Assembly (NCBI GenBank): GCA_036897485.1
Contig: JAYMTF010000011.1
Span: forward strand, 1 to 64,000
Direction: 5' to 3'
Source: Pelargonium nanum
Taxonomy: Eukaryota > Streptophyta > Magnoliopsida > Geraniales > Geraniaceae
Length of the DNA: 64,000 nt
The position numbers and the translations under genes are program-made. Below the pieces are notes generated by a model. It had not been told where the DNA came from. It did no database searches and saw only the letters and a list, made by a program, of their open reading frames with translations. This document shows positions 23,101-35,428 of this stretch, in pieces. How positions within the stretch are numbered: position 1 is the stretch's first letter; the number at the start of each line of letters is the position of its first letter.

Positions 23101-26100
23101 AGTCAGATAATTGCTCCCATGCAACAAGACTCATACTAAAATTCATTTCATCATCATTGTCATCGGAATAAATAAGCTGGTGCAAGTATGAAATATCCTC
23201 ATGGAACTGCTGCAGCTCAAAGATACCTTTGCGACAAGCAAATTCAACCAAGGACAGACAATTGTCTAGCTGCCCACTAAAACTATCAACATCTCTAGCT
23301 CTGTTTTTGTACCATATCAAAATTTCATTAACTGATGGCCAGAAAGATCCGAGTAACCGCTTGACCATGGGTTCAGTTTTGATCTGGATGCCAATTTCAT
23401 GATTCTCAGGTAATTTTTTTATATAGTTTACCATCTTCTCACATTCAACCCAGTCTTCGTCCCTAACAGCAGTACCTGTAGGAGGAGTCCTCCCAGGAAG
23501 AAGCTGTCCATATGTTTGTACTGGAACTGTTTCAGGCACAGCAGCTAAAATTTCGAACATAGAAGGTGCTATAGAATAAGGATGACGCTTGAAAAGTAAA
23601 TTTAAGGCCCCAATTTTACCACTTTCGGCCAGTGCTATTGCAGCTGCACTAATATGAATTACACGAAACTTGCTGTACTCCTGCACAGAAAACCTGCACA
23701 GGGCTATATGTCATTAAGCTCTGAGTCAGTAGAAAAACAGTTGGAGGAATGAATGTATGAAACTTCATTTAAAGCACACAAGAAGTTGTGACATATATGT
23801 CATACCAGAGCCAGATAAACTACCACAAAGAATACCTTACTTTAAACAAATTTGGTTTTCCACTGAGATGCAGAGAATTCATTTATTTTTTAATGGGGCA
23901 AAGTATTGAAAAAATTCAAAACTCATATTTCTTATTATTGATCCCAGTGAGTGCTGAAAGTTCATATAGCAATATGATCTATCTCCCTTATCCTCCTTCC
24001 ATATGCAAAATTCATTTAGATAATGTTTGTGTTAAAACTTTTGTGCATTGTCCATTCTTATACCAACCCATTCCCATTCTCAACTTAGTCCATATTTAGT
24101 CCCTCCAAAGAGGATCAAAATAGGATTCAAATCCAAAAGTGATTATATACCTTTTCGCAAAAATTATAAATAAAAAACCCATAAAATGAAAATAACATTC
24201 CCATTTCCATTTTCATTCCTCGATTCTGAATTCTGATTCCCTTAAGAAAATCCAAATACTGCCTACGAAATCAATATAGTTAGGCCCCAAAGCTCTTGAT
24301 GGCCCAACTACACCATGACAAATGTGAACATAATATTCTTACAAAATGTATACCTCTAGTTTCTGAAGAGTATAATACCTGCCCATATTTATCCCAAGAT
24401 ATGTTTCGAGTCTGTCTCTGAATTGCAGTAACTGAAGTCTAGCCATGCGGAAGTCCCAAGTTTGGCTACAGTCATTATCTTCAAGCTCAGAAAACCTATA
24501 CTGGTTGGTTAGGCGCAGTCCATATGAAAGCAAAGCCTTCACTGCATCTTCTGATGGTCCAACTTTATCAACACATTCTGAAATTACAAAAACTTGATCC
24601 TTTACATTTGACAAAAACATATTTATTTCATTTAGTCCTTGGCCAGAATTCAACCATTGTGCCTTTAGAACTTCATCTTTACCCAAACCATGACAATTAG
24701 CAAAGTCCAAAGCAGCTTGATATTCTTTCTTGCCAATTAAAATATTATACATATCTGGAATAGATCTCTCAGAAAATGATATCAACCTCCAGCGTAAACT
24801 AGAAATGTCATATTGATTAAATCTATCTTCAGTAATCAGCTCTATATTATGTGAGTCATCTGCTTCCCTATGATTAGATGAATTATACCTCTCCTCAGAT
24901 AATCTACTTTCTAAAAGAAAAAGATTTCCTTGAATATCCTGCACTCTTTCTAGAACAGGCATAGAATACACAGGATCACTCTCCTGAACTTTTAAGCCAT
25001 CAGTGATGTTGACCATGGCAACAATGCCTCTGCTTTTGGCAAGTGTAAGTATATCATCAGTCCACCAAGCAAAATCCACAATACCACTTAAAACATTTCT
25101 TCCTTCACTGGACAAATTATCGGCCAAACTTAAAACCGAACAGCATTCTTTATCCAACTTAAAAATGTACACACATCCAGTCGCATCCAGTGTAGCAACA
25201 AATTTGCAATGAGGTGAAATTAGCACTTTAGGATATGCAAGCTGACCCTTGTAACCTTTCGGTTTAGAATATATGCCCTCAAACTGAGTAAAGCATAGTT
25301 GCTCCAGATCTAACATCCCACTTCTACGCCAAAGAGAAAGATAACAGGATCCTGGAATAAATAAATAATTATAATACTAAAAAAAACATAACTAGAAAAA
25401 ACAAAATATATGTTTACTAGCTTACAGGTTTACTAACTGACCCACTGTTTTTTCAGAAACAATTTCCATCTCAGAGAAAGGGTTTGAGTATTTGTTCATT
25501 AAAAAGCATGAAATATGGAAGTGACAGAACTTCATACTCAAACCCAAAATGCAAATTCATGTTATCCATAGTAGTTTAAGACCCATGGTGAAGCTGCCAT
25601 AATTAAAAGGATGTAATGAAAAAACACAGCATTATCCGAAAGGCATAAAAAGATTTAGATCTTTTCCAATACCCACTTTAGTAAAAATTGTCCAATATCA
25701 AATGAACAGAAGAAAAACAATGATCAAATGTCATCTTACATCCCACTCCCTACTCTTTACTATTTCTAACAAGTAGGTCGGACTAATTGACCCTTTGGTT
25801 CCAATCTAATGTTTTAAGTCAGGCACAGATCCAATATTATTAGAAATTGTGATTGTTTGAATCAAAATTTTAAAACTCACTTAAAACCCATAAGAATGAA
25901 TAGTAAGAAGAAGAAAAAATAACACAAAAACCATACCAGAGTTCTCACTGGAAGTAAGTGAGGTGTTGATGGAGCTACTAACAACAGCAAGCAAAGAAGG
26001 TTCTGATTGGTAGTCAAAGCAGAAAATGTTGTTAGGGAGAGGCCTTTTCAGAGTTAAGACAATGTTGGAGAGTCCTGTGGTGGAATTAGAGGTGCTTGGA

Positions 26101-27856
26101 TTCTGACTGATTTCAGCATGTTGAAGGGAGCCATCTGAGGTCACAACAATGAAACTACACCTGGAAACCACTCCATCATTATAAATAGATGGCCAACTTC
26201 TATTAAAATCTATTCCAGTTAAGTAGGAATGCAACTTGGTTTATCCAAGGAATCAAGAACAAAGATTTTAGACAATCTTAATTCTTTGATTATGAAGAAA
26301 ACCAAGAGCCAAGATTAAATTTTAAACTTGATTCTTTGTTACTGGATAATCCATGCTGCCCCTACAATTTATTAACAGCTTTATATTTCTTGAATAGGTT
26401 GCAGATATCAAGGATAGAGAGAGAAAAAGAAGGAGAAAATGCTTACAAGATAGGTTTTTGTTTATCAGAATCATCCTGCGCAATCAGGCCAATTACTGGT
26501 AATGGAACTTTCAAATGCCTCCTTGAAATTCTTCTCAACTCTTCACCATTTGCTTTGATGAAATAGAGTGTATCAGCGTCATCAACAACCCCAAGAACAT
26601 CATGAGATTCTGACCAAGCTCCAGTACTAAATGTACCATCGCTACCACCTAATGCGTGTAGAAAAAAATAAGAATGATTGTAATGCCGAGACACTTGTAA
26701 AAATGACATATAAAAAGTTTCATACATGTTTGAATGCGACATTAAACATATTTGCTTATCAAACAGGAGAATAAAAAAAGGTAAATATACAATGTGACAT
26801 CTGGGACCATGTAAATCATACTGGTAAAGATGCCAAATGCCTCCTGGTAGTTATCCTCCTTCCGTAAAAACGTTATTTGATTTCCAGAAGCTACAGCGAC
26901 ACGCTCACCACTCCGGGAGATGAATAATGATATGCATTTCTTCAACTTTTTTGGATGCCTATATTCACTCCATCTTTCTCTAAATTGACTAACACCTTCA
27001 TCAAATTGAGAGAAAAATGGGAATCAGCACGTCACGACATTTCAAAACCAATCGATTTCAGATAGAGCTAAGTTTTGGCGCTTCCTCTGAGTTATGTTAG
27101 ATAAAATTAAATAAAACAGAGGTAATTCCGTAATTGATTACAGAAAGACGGGAAAATCATATTAACTTCTTATAATCAGCAAACACACAAGAAATGGTAT
27201 CAATTCACACTAAAATTTAACAAAAAGTTCGGCAACTTAAGTTCGCATTATTAGCTCCCCAAATACTTGAATTTTCTCATGTACAGGTGGTGTTTTCAAA
27301 TGGAAAACCTAATGGGGAGCAGCTATACCTGATTCTAGTAACTAATTACGAGGACACCATAAGTTAACTCCTACCTATAACACGAAAGTGTACTTGGAGA
27401 CATTTAAATTTGATATGAAGACTTCAATTCCTGTTGCACCATGAATCTAATTGGGTTTAAGGAAATTAAAGTTTAGTTCCAATCACAATCTCAGAATTCA
27501 AAGTACGAACACACCTCCATTGAGAGTATATAACAATACAATTTTCAATTTTCAACAAAAACCCATAATTTACCATCAAATCGATTGCTATTTACAATTG
27601 ATAGCTAACAAAATTGGAAATGAGAAACTGCAATGCACCTGGAACTGAAAGCAATGATATAAAACTCCCTCCTTGAGCGCGTTCCTTAGCCTGAACCGAT
27701 CAAAAATCATATAAATCAATGTAAAAAAAACTACAAAATTTAGAAAATACGATTTTTTTTTAATCATTGGACCTGTTGCGGAGGGTAATTTGAAAGGTAA
27801 GGCCTGGAAGCGTGAAAACTTGTCTCGTAGAGCACTCGTGTCACCGATTCCTCCAT
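17118..27856 (-). CDS. MIP2: MIP2/NBAS-type Sec39-domain ER tethering subunit
   Basis: Twelve exons read leftward: 27856-27773, 27690-27639, 26995-26822, 26648-26447, 26160-25937, 25351-24379, 23693-22723, 22567-22479, 22048-21689, 21448-20236, 20078-19813, 19727-17118. They give 2405 aa; recalled Arabidopsis MIP2 is about 2,380. It is the plant equivalent of NBAS/Sec39 in the Dsl1-type tether, which with MAG2 and MIP1 captures Golgi-to-ER vesicles. The N-terminus MEESVTRVLYETSFHASRPY and a beta-propeller-like region (to about residue 470) precede the alpha-helical Sec39 domain. Hallmarks are GALNLLFKRHPYS, EDWVECEKMV, RRQPGRSDNDWANMWRD, LLKAGKFSLARNYLKGT, DPMEIIKMAIT and ISELLHAWKDLDLQ. An acidic Trp motif sits near residue 2115. 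All 11 introns close in phase. Confidence 0.95.
24180..24265. mobile_element. PIF/Harbinger-like MITE right part in MIP2 intron 6
   Basis: The piece CATTCCCATTTCCATTTTC, CGATTCTGAATTCTGATTC and the end AATCCAAATACTGCC match, in reverse, the GGTAGCATTTGGATT start of the copy at 5904. The far end is unclear. Confidence 0.4.
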
Positions 27857-28183
27857 AATTTACAGCTCAATATTGTGAATTCAACAAGATCCCGAACCCT
27901 AAACCTCGAATCTGTGAGCAAAATACATAGAAATTTTTTTGTCACCGGACGCGAAAACAGAGCAAATTGAGAACAAATTGAATCTGGAAACCACAAACTC
28001 GTGAAAATTACTTGGAGCCACTGTTCGTTTTCTCTCTGATCGGTTCTTCAATGGGCTTTTTGAGGTTTTCGATCAGTTCGTCAGAGAAAGATTGTTACTG
28101 GTTCTAAACTAGAAGAAGACTCAACTGAAGGAGAGAGAGAGAGAGAGGACCAAAACAGCGTCGTTTTGTGTTTGTTTCGATTG

Positions 28184-28330
28184 GCTGGGCTTCGTGGGCT
28201 TTTATTGGGCCCAACAAATATCGAGCCGATAGATTGGGCCTTTTCATAGGCTCACGGCCCAAATTCTTACTTTGACTGAGCGGGCCAGCCCATCCCTAGT
28301 ACTGGTCCGGCCCAATAGTACTGGGCTCGG
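28184..28330. promoter_or_regulatory. Cluster of TGGGC/GCCCA site II elements upstream of MIP2
   Basis: At least eight TGGGC or GCCCA words fall in about 145 bases (for example TTATTGGGCCCAAC, GATTGGGCC, CACGGCCCAAAT, CCGGCCCAATAG, ACTGGGCTC), 330-470 bases before the MIP2 start codon. TCP factors bind such sites in promoters of growth-related housekeeping genes. An inverted CAAAAC-N6-GTTTTG lies at about 28151-28168. Confidence 0.5.
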
Positions 28331-28449
28331 ACCAAAAAAAATGGTATGATATATGCGTGTGTTTTGGCCTGGCCCATTTAATGGGAAACTCTGAAAAGGG
28401 CTTGACTCGATTCTAGTTTGCTATCTATTTCATACTCGAAGTAATAATG

Positions 28450-28581
28450 TTTCTCACTCCCCAAAGGGAGCGTCATCCTAAACCCCACCCCACAAATCTC
28501 ACCTCATACCATCGACAAGGAGGCTCGAACTTGAGACCTCAGAGTGAATCCAAACTGTTTTAACCACTTGTCCCAACATGT
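28450..28581 (-). mobile_element. tRNA-derived SINE
   Basis: Read on the minus strand, it opens GTTGGGACAAGTGGTTAAAA (pol III A-box like). About 40 bases later GGTCTCAAGTTCGAGCCTC fits a B-box. The downstream part runs through GGTGGGGTTTAGGATGACG to TTGGGGAGTGAGAAAC. The size and box spacing fit a plant SINE. It is non-coding; the flanking duplication was not resolved. Confidence 0.55.
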
Positions 28582-28699
28582 CTTGATAGTCGCAGACTAT
28601 CGCTAGTCGGGTTGGAGCCGATGATATTGGATCTAGGACGACCCAACTCGTTGGTCCATTTGTTAGCTATAACAAAAGAAGTTGAATGGGCATCACTAA

Positions 28700-28946
28700 C
28701 TTATTATAGATATATCGTTGATAATTCATGTAAAACTAAATGATATAGAAACAACATACTTCATTCATCTTAAAATGAATGTTTTTATTTCTATTTTAGG
28801 AAAAAATAACGAAAAGTTAGTCTGTGTGGTATAGTTACTCTTGTATCATGTGTTGGAATCTACTAACTAACTTGTTATAAGAGTACTATTGACAATTCTG
28901 CGTAACTAACTTACTTGAAAATGAAATAAAACATTCATTTTAAACC
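28700..28946. mobile_element. Stowaway-like MITE pair (fragment plus fuller copy)
   Basis: A fragment at 28700-28750 carries the inner motif GATAATTCATGTAAAACTAA. A fuller copy follows from TACTTCATTCATCTTAAAAT (28757) to AACATTCATTTTAAACC (28946), with ACAATTCTGCGTAACTAACT inside. Ends and interior match the copies at 3477 and 48013. Confidence 0.5.
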
Positions 28947-30385
28947 ATTTTTTAAATAAAATCATGACCTAAAAATCAATCAATCATTTCCAAATTATGC
29001 ATTGTGGGGACCTTTTGTATGCCATTGATTGAGAACCTGAAATTCTTTCATTTGTGGATCATCAAAATGGTTTGACATTATTGAAGCATATGTGCTTGAA
29101 TTGAAACCATGAGAAAGTCATAAAACACCAATAATTGACATTCTTGTGCATGTGGGAGAACCAATCTTATCCACAAGATCTTATCAAAAATTCAAAATCC
29201 TATCTTCTAGTGTTTGATGGAGTTTTTTTCTAAATCTAGAAGAAAGTTGTCATGCAATTAGGATTTCTCATTGTATTCTTTGACTGTTATTTTTTTAATA
29301 AGAATTGTATCATGTAACCGAAGAAGTCATGAGATCGAATAACATAAAATAACACTCTCACTGCAAAATCTGTCGCTCATTTGTGATGGGCGACAAACTT
29401 CTCTCCTTCGTAGAATATCATTCAACTAACCTATTGCGTTTGTTTCTCAAAATTAACAGTAAGAATCTCATACACCGACTGTCTTTTTACTATTATATTA
29501 TTGACAAGACCCAGATACGCTCCCTCAAAGATAATGCTTGATTCGAATAAAAGTAATGTGTATTCTGTTTCTAGATGTAGAGATCAACACTAATCAAGAC
29601 ATGTAACATGTGCATGAAACTCCACAATTTTCCAAATCTCATCATATCTTTAAAGAATCCAAAGACCCTTTTCTACACAAAAATTAACAAATGTTTATAT
29701 GGTCTACTCTAGCTTGACCCTAGGAAGGTACCTTTTCCAAAAACATATTGGTTTAGTGCTAAATTTAGTATCTCATTGTATTTGGTGTCTTACAAAGATT
29801 TTCTTTGCAACATAAACAATGGCTAATGATCTTATCTTTAACTTTACAACATATTTTAATGCTAAGTGCAATGTCTATGGACCATGTTTTCTTGCAACAA
29901 CAGTGTGTTCAATGCATTGGAACCAATCAATATGTGTGTGCATATAAATATGTGCATGATTCTTTGTCTTGTACTTAGGATTTTAAGACCAAAACCTAAC
30001 AAAACTAGAATAAAGGTCTAGATATAGTTATATGTTTTGAATAATTTCTAGGATTTGTTTAGGGTTAATGACTTGGTCAAAATTGTGACATGTACACTAC
30101 TACGACACTCGTGACGTGCCATGACACTTCCACAGTCATGTAGCTAGTTACGTATGTACGTACAAATTGTATGATCTACATATAATATAATCTTATAATA
30201 GTGCAAATGAAATCATATTAACAACGAACTTGATACATAACAGATACTATGTTCAGAAGCGAGTGACCTCATCACACATAAAAGACCTGACTGGATCTGC
30301 CACTGCCTATTAACATCGATGTTGACGTTTTAGTAATAAAGTTCCCTACTAACAAGGAAGCTACATATAATAATGGTGCCACCTT

Positions 30386-30514
30386 TTAGTATTTATAGGG
30401 AGGAGGGTTTGGGATTTTAGGACATTGAAACTTGTCCAACAAGTCCTTTTCTGAGGAAGTAGACATGGTGTGGTATTGGTTTGGCTCATCATCTTCTTCT
30501 TCTTCACAAAAGCT
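30386..30514 (-). other. Short exon-like frame, faintly SMR-like (unproven)
   Basis: A 42-codon frame follows an acceptor-like TTGCTCATATAG at 30515. It reads SFCEEEEDDEPNQYHT, then MSTSSEKDLLDKFQCP, then KIPNPPPYKY and stop. The order acidic run, Thr/Ser-Ser-Glu, Cys-Pro, basic-Pro tail recalls the core of SIAMESE-RELATED cyclin-kinase inhibitors (TPTSxE...CPPAPRK). The PT and PAPRK residues are missing, and no first exon or EIERFF-type box was found. A different frame over the same DNA (30361-30576) is also open, so chance is quite possible. Confidence 0.15.
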
Positions 30515-31288
30515 CTATATGAGCAAGATTGATGAGCCGAATCAATATCACTCTTGTATGCTTGTTTTCTAGGCATATCTTTGGAATATGAAGAGGCAAG
30601 CCATCAACATATATATGTACACACGACGTGACATCTCATCGACTATTCACTTTTTTAGAGACGGAGTTATTTTTTTGGGCTCGGTAAGCATTTTCATTAT
30701 TAGTTTTAAGTGTCAATTAACGTGACAGAAGAGAACGCACATAGAATTTTACTAAAAATTTGATTTTGTGTCCCGTTTCCGCAAATCGCTAGCAAAATCT
30801 TCTTTGTTTCGTACATTTTATTCAATTGATCGTATCTTTTGTTGTTTGATGCAGTATTGTATCTTCATCACTTTTTTCATTTTTGTAGTGGGGGACAATT
30901 TGGACCCGAATCCACGGCACCGACACCCAACCTTATTTTTGTCCGACTCTAACTCGAACTGACCAACTTTCAGGTCGGGTCAGTTAAATTCGCACAAATA
31001 AGCATATTCTATACCTAAAACCCGACCGACCCAAACTATTGTGTTTCATTTTGTTGTTGATCATTTCAGTATCAGATAAACAAAACCTTCAACAAATGCT
31101 CAAAATAGCTTCAAATGTAAAACCAAAATTTCCACATTATATTATATATAATAGTTCCAAACATTATTCATGAACCAATTCCCAACCCTTAAAATCACCA
31201 AAACCCCAATAAGTAAAAACCTTAAACACAAAATAAACAAAACTATTTACACCAACAACATGAACTGTCTCAGTCTCTGTCACTGTCT

Positions 31289-34200
31289 CTATTCATAAAC
31301 TGGACATATTCCATTAGTAACAACACCTCTTGCAGTGGGACAAGCTGCCAATTTACATCCTTCAACATCATTTCCCCACCATTTCACACCAATATTCTTC
31401 GATTGCAGCGTAAGGAACAGCAAGACTGTCATAAACGCTGTCCCCGCGTCGAGTCCACCCGAAAGAACGTAGTTGTACCTGTTCCACCACTCGGGCCTGT
31501 ACCTGAAAACAACGAATCCCGACAAGAACCCGAGAATGATCCAGCTCGTGAAGTTCACTGCACTCGCGGGTGGCATTATTGCTGTGGCGCCTAGCAGCAC
31601 GGGCATGTGGATCAGGCGGATCCAGTTATGTCCCGGGAAGGACTTGTGCGCGAGCCAGACCAGAAGGGGAGCAATGGCGCCTCCTAGGAAGAACCAGTTC
31701 ACGTTGTTGTACTCGCCAAGGTCCCCAAACATTCTGCGAGGACCAACGAGGCCCCAAATGACTGAGGCGTCGAAGAAGACATGGTCCATTGGGCATGTCC
31801 AAGGGCTGTCCTCGGGTAATAGGTCAGTGTCGCAGATGTTGGGGACAGTCCCCATCATCCACCAGGCGGATATAGTGTACACGAGCGAGGCTAGTAGGGT
31901 TCCAACAACCTGCAAAGCTATGTTGTCTTAGTTTTTGATGTTACGTTGTATGGTACACGAGTAATCGATGTGCTATTTTAGTGTTACTTACAAAAGCTAG
32001 CTACGTTGTTTTAGTTTACGATGTTACAGCTATAATTGCACATGTACACGAGCGTTGCAACAATATGCAAAGCTACGTTGTTTTAGTTTTTGATGTTACG
32101 AGTTATGTTATATTAGCGTTCCAATTTCAAACAATCTATGTTACGGGTTATATTTGTGTTCCAGCAACATGAAAAGCTATGTAATGTTATTTATGATTCA
32201 ACGAAAAGCTCTTGTATATACGTAGAAAGTTAAGTTACGAGTGGGACGAACCTGAGCCATGAACATGAGTCTTGGCGGGATCTTCATATAATGACCAAGC
32301 TTAAAATCGGAAAGAAAGGTCAAGCCTTGAGTCATGCTGATGTATCCGTACACCTTGAAGCACATATTAGCAACGGGTCGCTCTGGATACATATACCCAA
32401 TAATGTATTCTGTAATGATATTCAATCCCGGCGCCTGTTTAAAAAAACACAATCACATCACAAAACTTCGTTAAAAACATCAAAAGTTACGATACCATTA
32501 GAGGATACCAAAAGTAAGAAGTTTTCAATTTCTTGAAGCTATTATGTTTGCTAACAAAAAAAAAAAGACGATATGTGAGAAATAAAAATAAAAATATACA
32601 AATGCATTTTTTGAGAAAAGACTATAATGCCCTTAACTTTTGTGTGTTTATTACTTAATTTAAAACAAAAGGTATATAGTTGACAGTTAGAGCATCATAA
32701 ACGGACAACTTAGAGAACTAACTCAGCTGAAAGCTTACCTGATTGGTCGTTGCAGTGATGATACCAATCGGGAGAGTGAAAAAGACGGCTATGACACAAG
32801 CTAGCAACACGCCCCACCAAGGCAACTGAATCGACTCTCTATAGTACTCGCACGTAAAAAGTATAGCTGCAACGTTGACGACGAGAATGACAAGAAACCA
32901 CCATGTGGGTACCGATTTATAATTTCGCATAAGCCTCGAATGTATATCGATGTTACTCTTCCCTCCGAAGGCTCTCCGGCTTTGCTTCCATATGTCACTG
33001 CACATCGTGCGCGAAAACAGGAGAAAATGAAATGTTGCCAGCATAACAAAAGAAAGTACTATTTCCATTAAGTGTCTTGTTTTATTTATATATTTTTAAA
33101 ATTAAAAATTGAAATCGGTATGGATCGAATGGACATGAAATGATTGGATGGAATACCGGACCAAATCCATCAGTCTGGGTCCGTCCCAGTCTGGTTGAGT
33201 CCATTTTCGGTCCAGAGTCCATCTAAATTTGTTACAACACATATATATATGCAAAACACTATATAACTTCTTTTATTGAATTTTTTCAAAACGAAAAACA
33301 AGATACTTATTTTAGAACGGATAGAGTATAATCAAACTCGGAGATTGTTGTTACGTACCTTCCATTGAAGAGAATAACATGAACGATCGTAGCGGAAAGC
33401 GTGGCGAATCCAAGACCATAAGTCATGGCGAAAAATGCACTAAGATGTATAGGCCCTTTCTCCGCGTACACGGTCCTATCGAGCTGAAAACGCTCGTCTA
33501 TGATGCTCAAAATGTCATATTTCGAGCCATCCGCCATGAAAATGCTGTTGGAATATATCGGAAAAGTCTTGGCATTGTAGACATCAAACCAGTACGTGAT
33601 GGGCGTCATCACGTACATAACGAGGACAAACCCGACAGCAACATTCGCAGTTGCGAACCAAGGACTCGCCAATGGAGACCCGAGGTATGATGAGACTGTA
33701 GCCCAATCTATCCCAATTGTGCCTATCCCGAGCCCTCGCAAGCCTGAGCCTAGCTGATGGGCTAGGACGGATTTTGGAGCAATCCAGCATACCCAAGCTA
33801 AGGATGTTAACATGGCGAAGAGGTACCCGGGGATCACGTAGTAGGCGAAGCTCGAGATCAGGACTACGAGGAAGAATTGGGTCCGGCTCAACCCGCCTTT
33901 AGGCCTCTTCGCCTTGTCGTGTAGAGCTCTGTATTGTGATTTTCACATATTAGTTAAGAAAAGTTGAAAACGTCGTATATTCGTAACTAAAGCTGACAAT
34001 TAGTGTCTCAACACGTGATATAACGCGAAATAAGCGTATTTGAACTCACTAACTTTGTAATCGTGCAGTAACTGTGTTGAGCCTTAAAAATACGCACGCA
34101 AGTCATGCATACTTAGGATATAATAGTAAATTTACATGACTCGTTAGTTAAAAGTGTCGTGTTCGTGTTAATTTGTATAGCACACATCAACCTTCAATAC

Positions 34201-35415
34201 GACACAAACACTCATCATAAATATGTACTAATGATTTTGCGAGAAGATGTTCGACTTACTGGAACAAAGAGACTTGCACGAGGTTGCTCGGCCACCACAT
34301 TTCGGCTGGTTCAACCAGATATTTCCGGAAAATGCCAGCCCATCCGAAGCCTAACACCTGCAATTCAAGCAAGAACATAACATGGAAGATGGTTAGGAAT
34401 CAGAAAATCCGGAAAAAACACATTGAATTATGGAACTAATGTTCGTTTTTTCCGTGTTCAGGATACTAATTGTTGAGATTGAATTTCTCCTATAGAAGAA
34501 CTTGAATATGAATTTATCTCATTATTTGCAATATCAGACAAAAATTATTCAGATATAGCAACAACACGAGCAATAGCCTATAAGATTTGAAAATCCGTTT
34601 TACATATTCAAGCTACTAATAATCAACATTCAAGCCATAGAATAGATACTTGGATCTAAATTTATCAATTATTTGCATACCAAACAAGAATTAACAGCTT
34701 ATGCAAAACAGCAATACGAGCAATAAACCATAGGAATCTAGAAACAAATCCAAGAAAAACCCGTATTCAGTGGTGATCATAAGAATTTATAATTAAAAAA
34801 ACAAAAATGACCAAACAACAAAAAAGTTTCGATTTATAACCCATAGGCCATAGAACATAAATGAATTTATCGGTTATTCGCATGCCATACAAGAATTAAC
34901 AGCAATACGAGCAATGAAATCAAGAAACTATCCAGAAAGGAAGAAAAAAAAAACCGAACCTGAGTGGTGATCATGAGAATCAAAGCAGGAAGGAAAGTGA
35001 GCTTCCTCTTGTACAAGATCTTAACAGCAGTCAAGATATGAGTTGCATACACAGTCCCGGCGCCAGAGTTGGCAAAAATGGTGATCAACACATGTTCCTT
35101 GACATTAAAAGGCCCGGAATTCATCGTAAACTCCCACCTCGAACCCTTGAAGAAGGCTCGGGTGGGCAGTGTCTTGGCCATCAAGTGACCGATGGGCACA
35201 ACTGCAATCTGAGCAGAAATGGAAGTTATCATCATTGGCTGAGTCCGGTACCAGAAGAACTGGTTCACGAAAGAGAGCAAGATACATGTCGTGAGACCGA
35301 GAGCCCATGTCCGGAATGTGAGCACAGGCATGCTCGGATCATCGGTTTTTGGCACCGTCATGTCCACTTGCTTGATGGGATGAGTCTCGTCGACTTCAAT
35401 CTCGGGCTCAGCCAT
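31289..35415 (-). CDS. OPT: Oligopeptide transporter (OPT family, PT clade)
   Basis: Six coding exons read leftward: 35415-34960, 34357-34260, 33928-33359, 32997-32739, 32434-32252, 31909-31289 (728 aa). OPTs are proton-coupled plasma-membrane carriers of short peptides, glutathione or metal chelates, with about 14-16 spans. Marks of the peptide clade: [78 protein letters not shown]-like [33 protein letters not shown], and the tail [17 protein letters not shown]. The usual NPG of the signature is N99-S100-G101 here. An upstream in-frame ATG at 35448 lies inside a predicted leader intron, so 35415 is taken as start. From recalled synteny it may be the OPT6 orthologue. The substrate is not inferable. 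Confidence 0.93.
33115..33330. repeat. Repeat remnants in OPT intron 3
   Basis: At 33115-33222 GGGTC-family words appear (CGGTATGGATCGAATGG, GGGTCCGTCCCAGTCTGG). At about 33300-33328 ACTTATTTTAGAACGGAT followed by AGAGTA resembles a Stowaway right end. Both are too decayed to bound. Confidence 0.3.
33988..34175. repeat. GGGTC-family repeat fragment in OPT intron 2
   Basis: It starts TAAAGCTGACAATTAGTGTC and carries ACACGTGATATAACGCG and, near the right side, GTGTCGTGTTCGTGTTAA. It matches the left end of the copies at 3347 and 52452. The right end is uncertain. Confidence 0.35.
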
Positions 35416-35428
35416 GGTTCTTGATAAT

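Larger units (their letters stand above)
27857..31288. other. 3.4-kb spacer: MIP2 promoter side and OPT 3' side
   Basis: The left 500 bases are the MIP2 leader and promoter. Next come a SINE (28450-28581) and Stowaway material (28700-28946). From about 28950 to 30350 it is AT-rich with nothing recognised. A short exon-like frame lies at 30386-30514 on the minus strand, and GGGTC-rich repeat material at 30895-31045. The last ~240 bases should be the OPT 3' UTR. Confidence 0.5.

Noticed and set aside
17118-27856. Reading the MIP2 region as several separate minus-strand genes
   Set aside because: Every break between frames has GT-AG borders with matching phase, and the joined product follows one known 2.4-kb-codon protein.
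31473-31931. 152-codon plus-strand frame
   Set aside because: It is exactly antisense to the last OPT exon, whose frame carries clear family motifs. It has no motif of its own.
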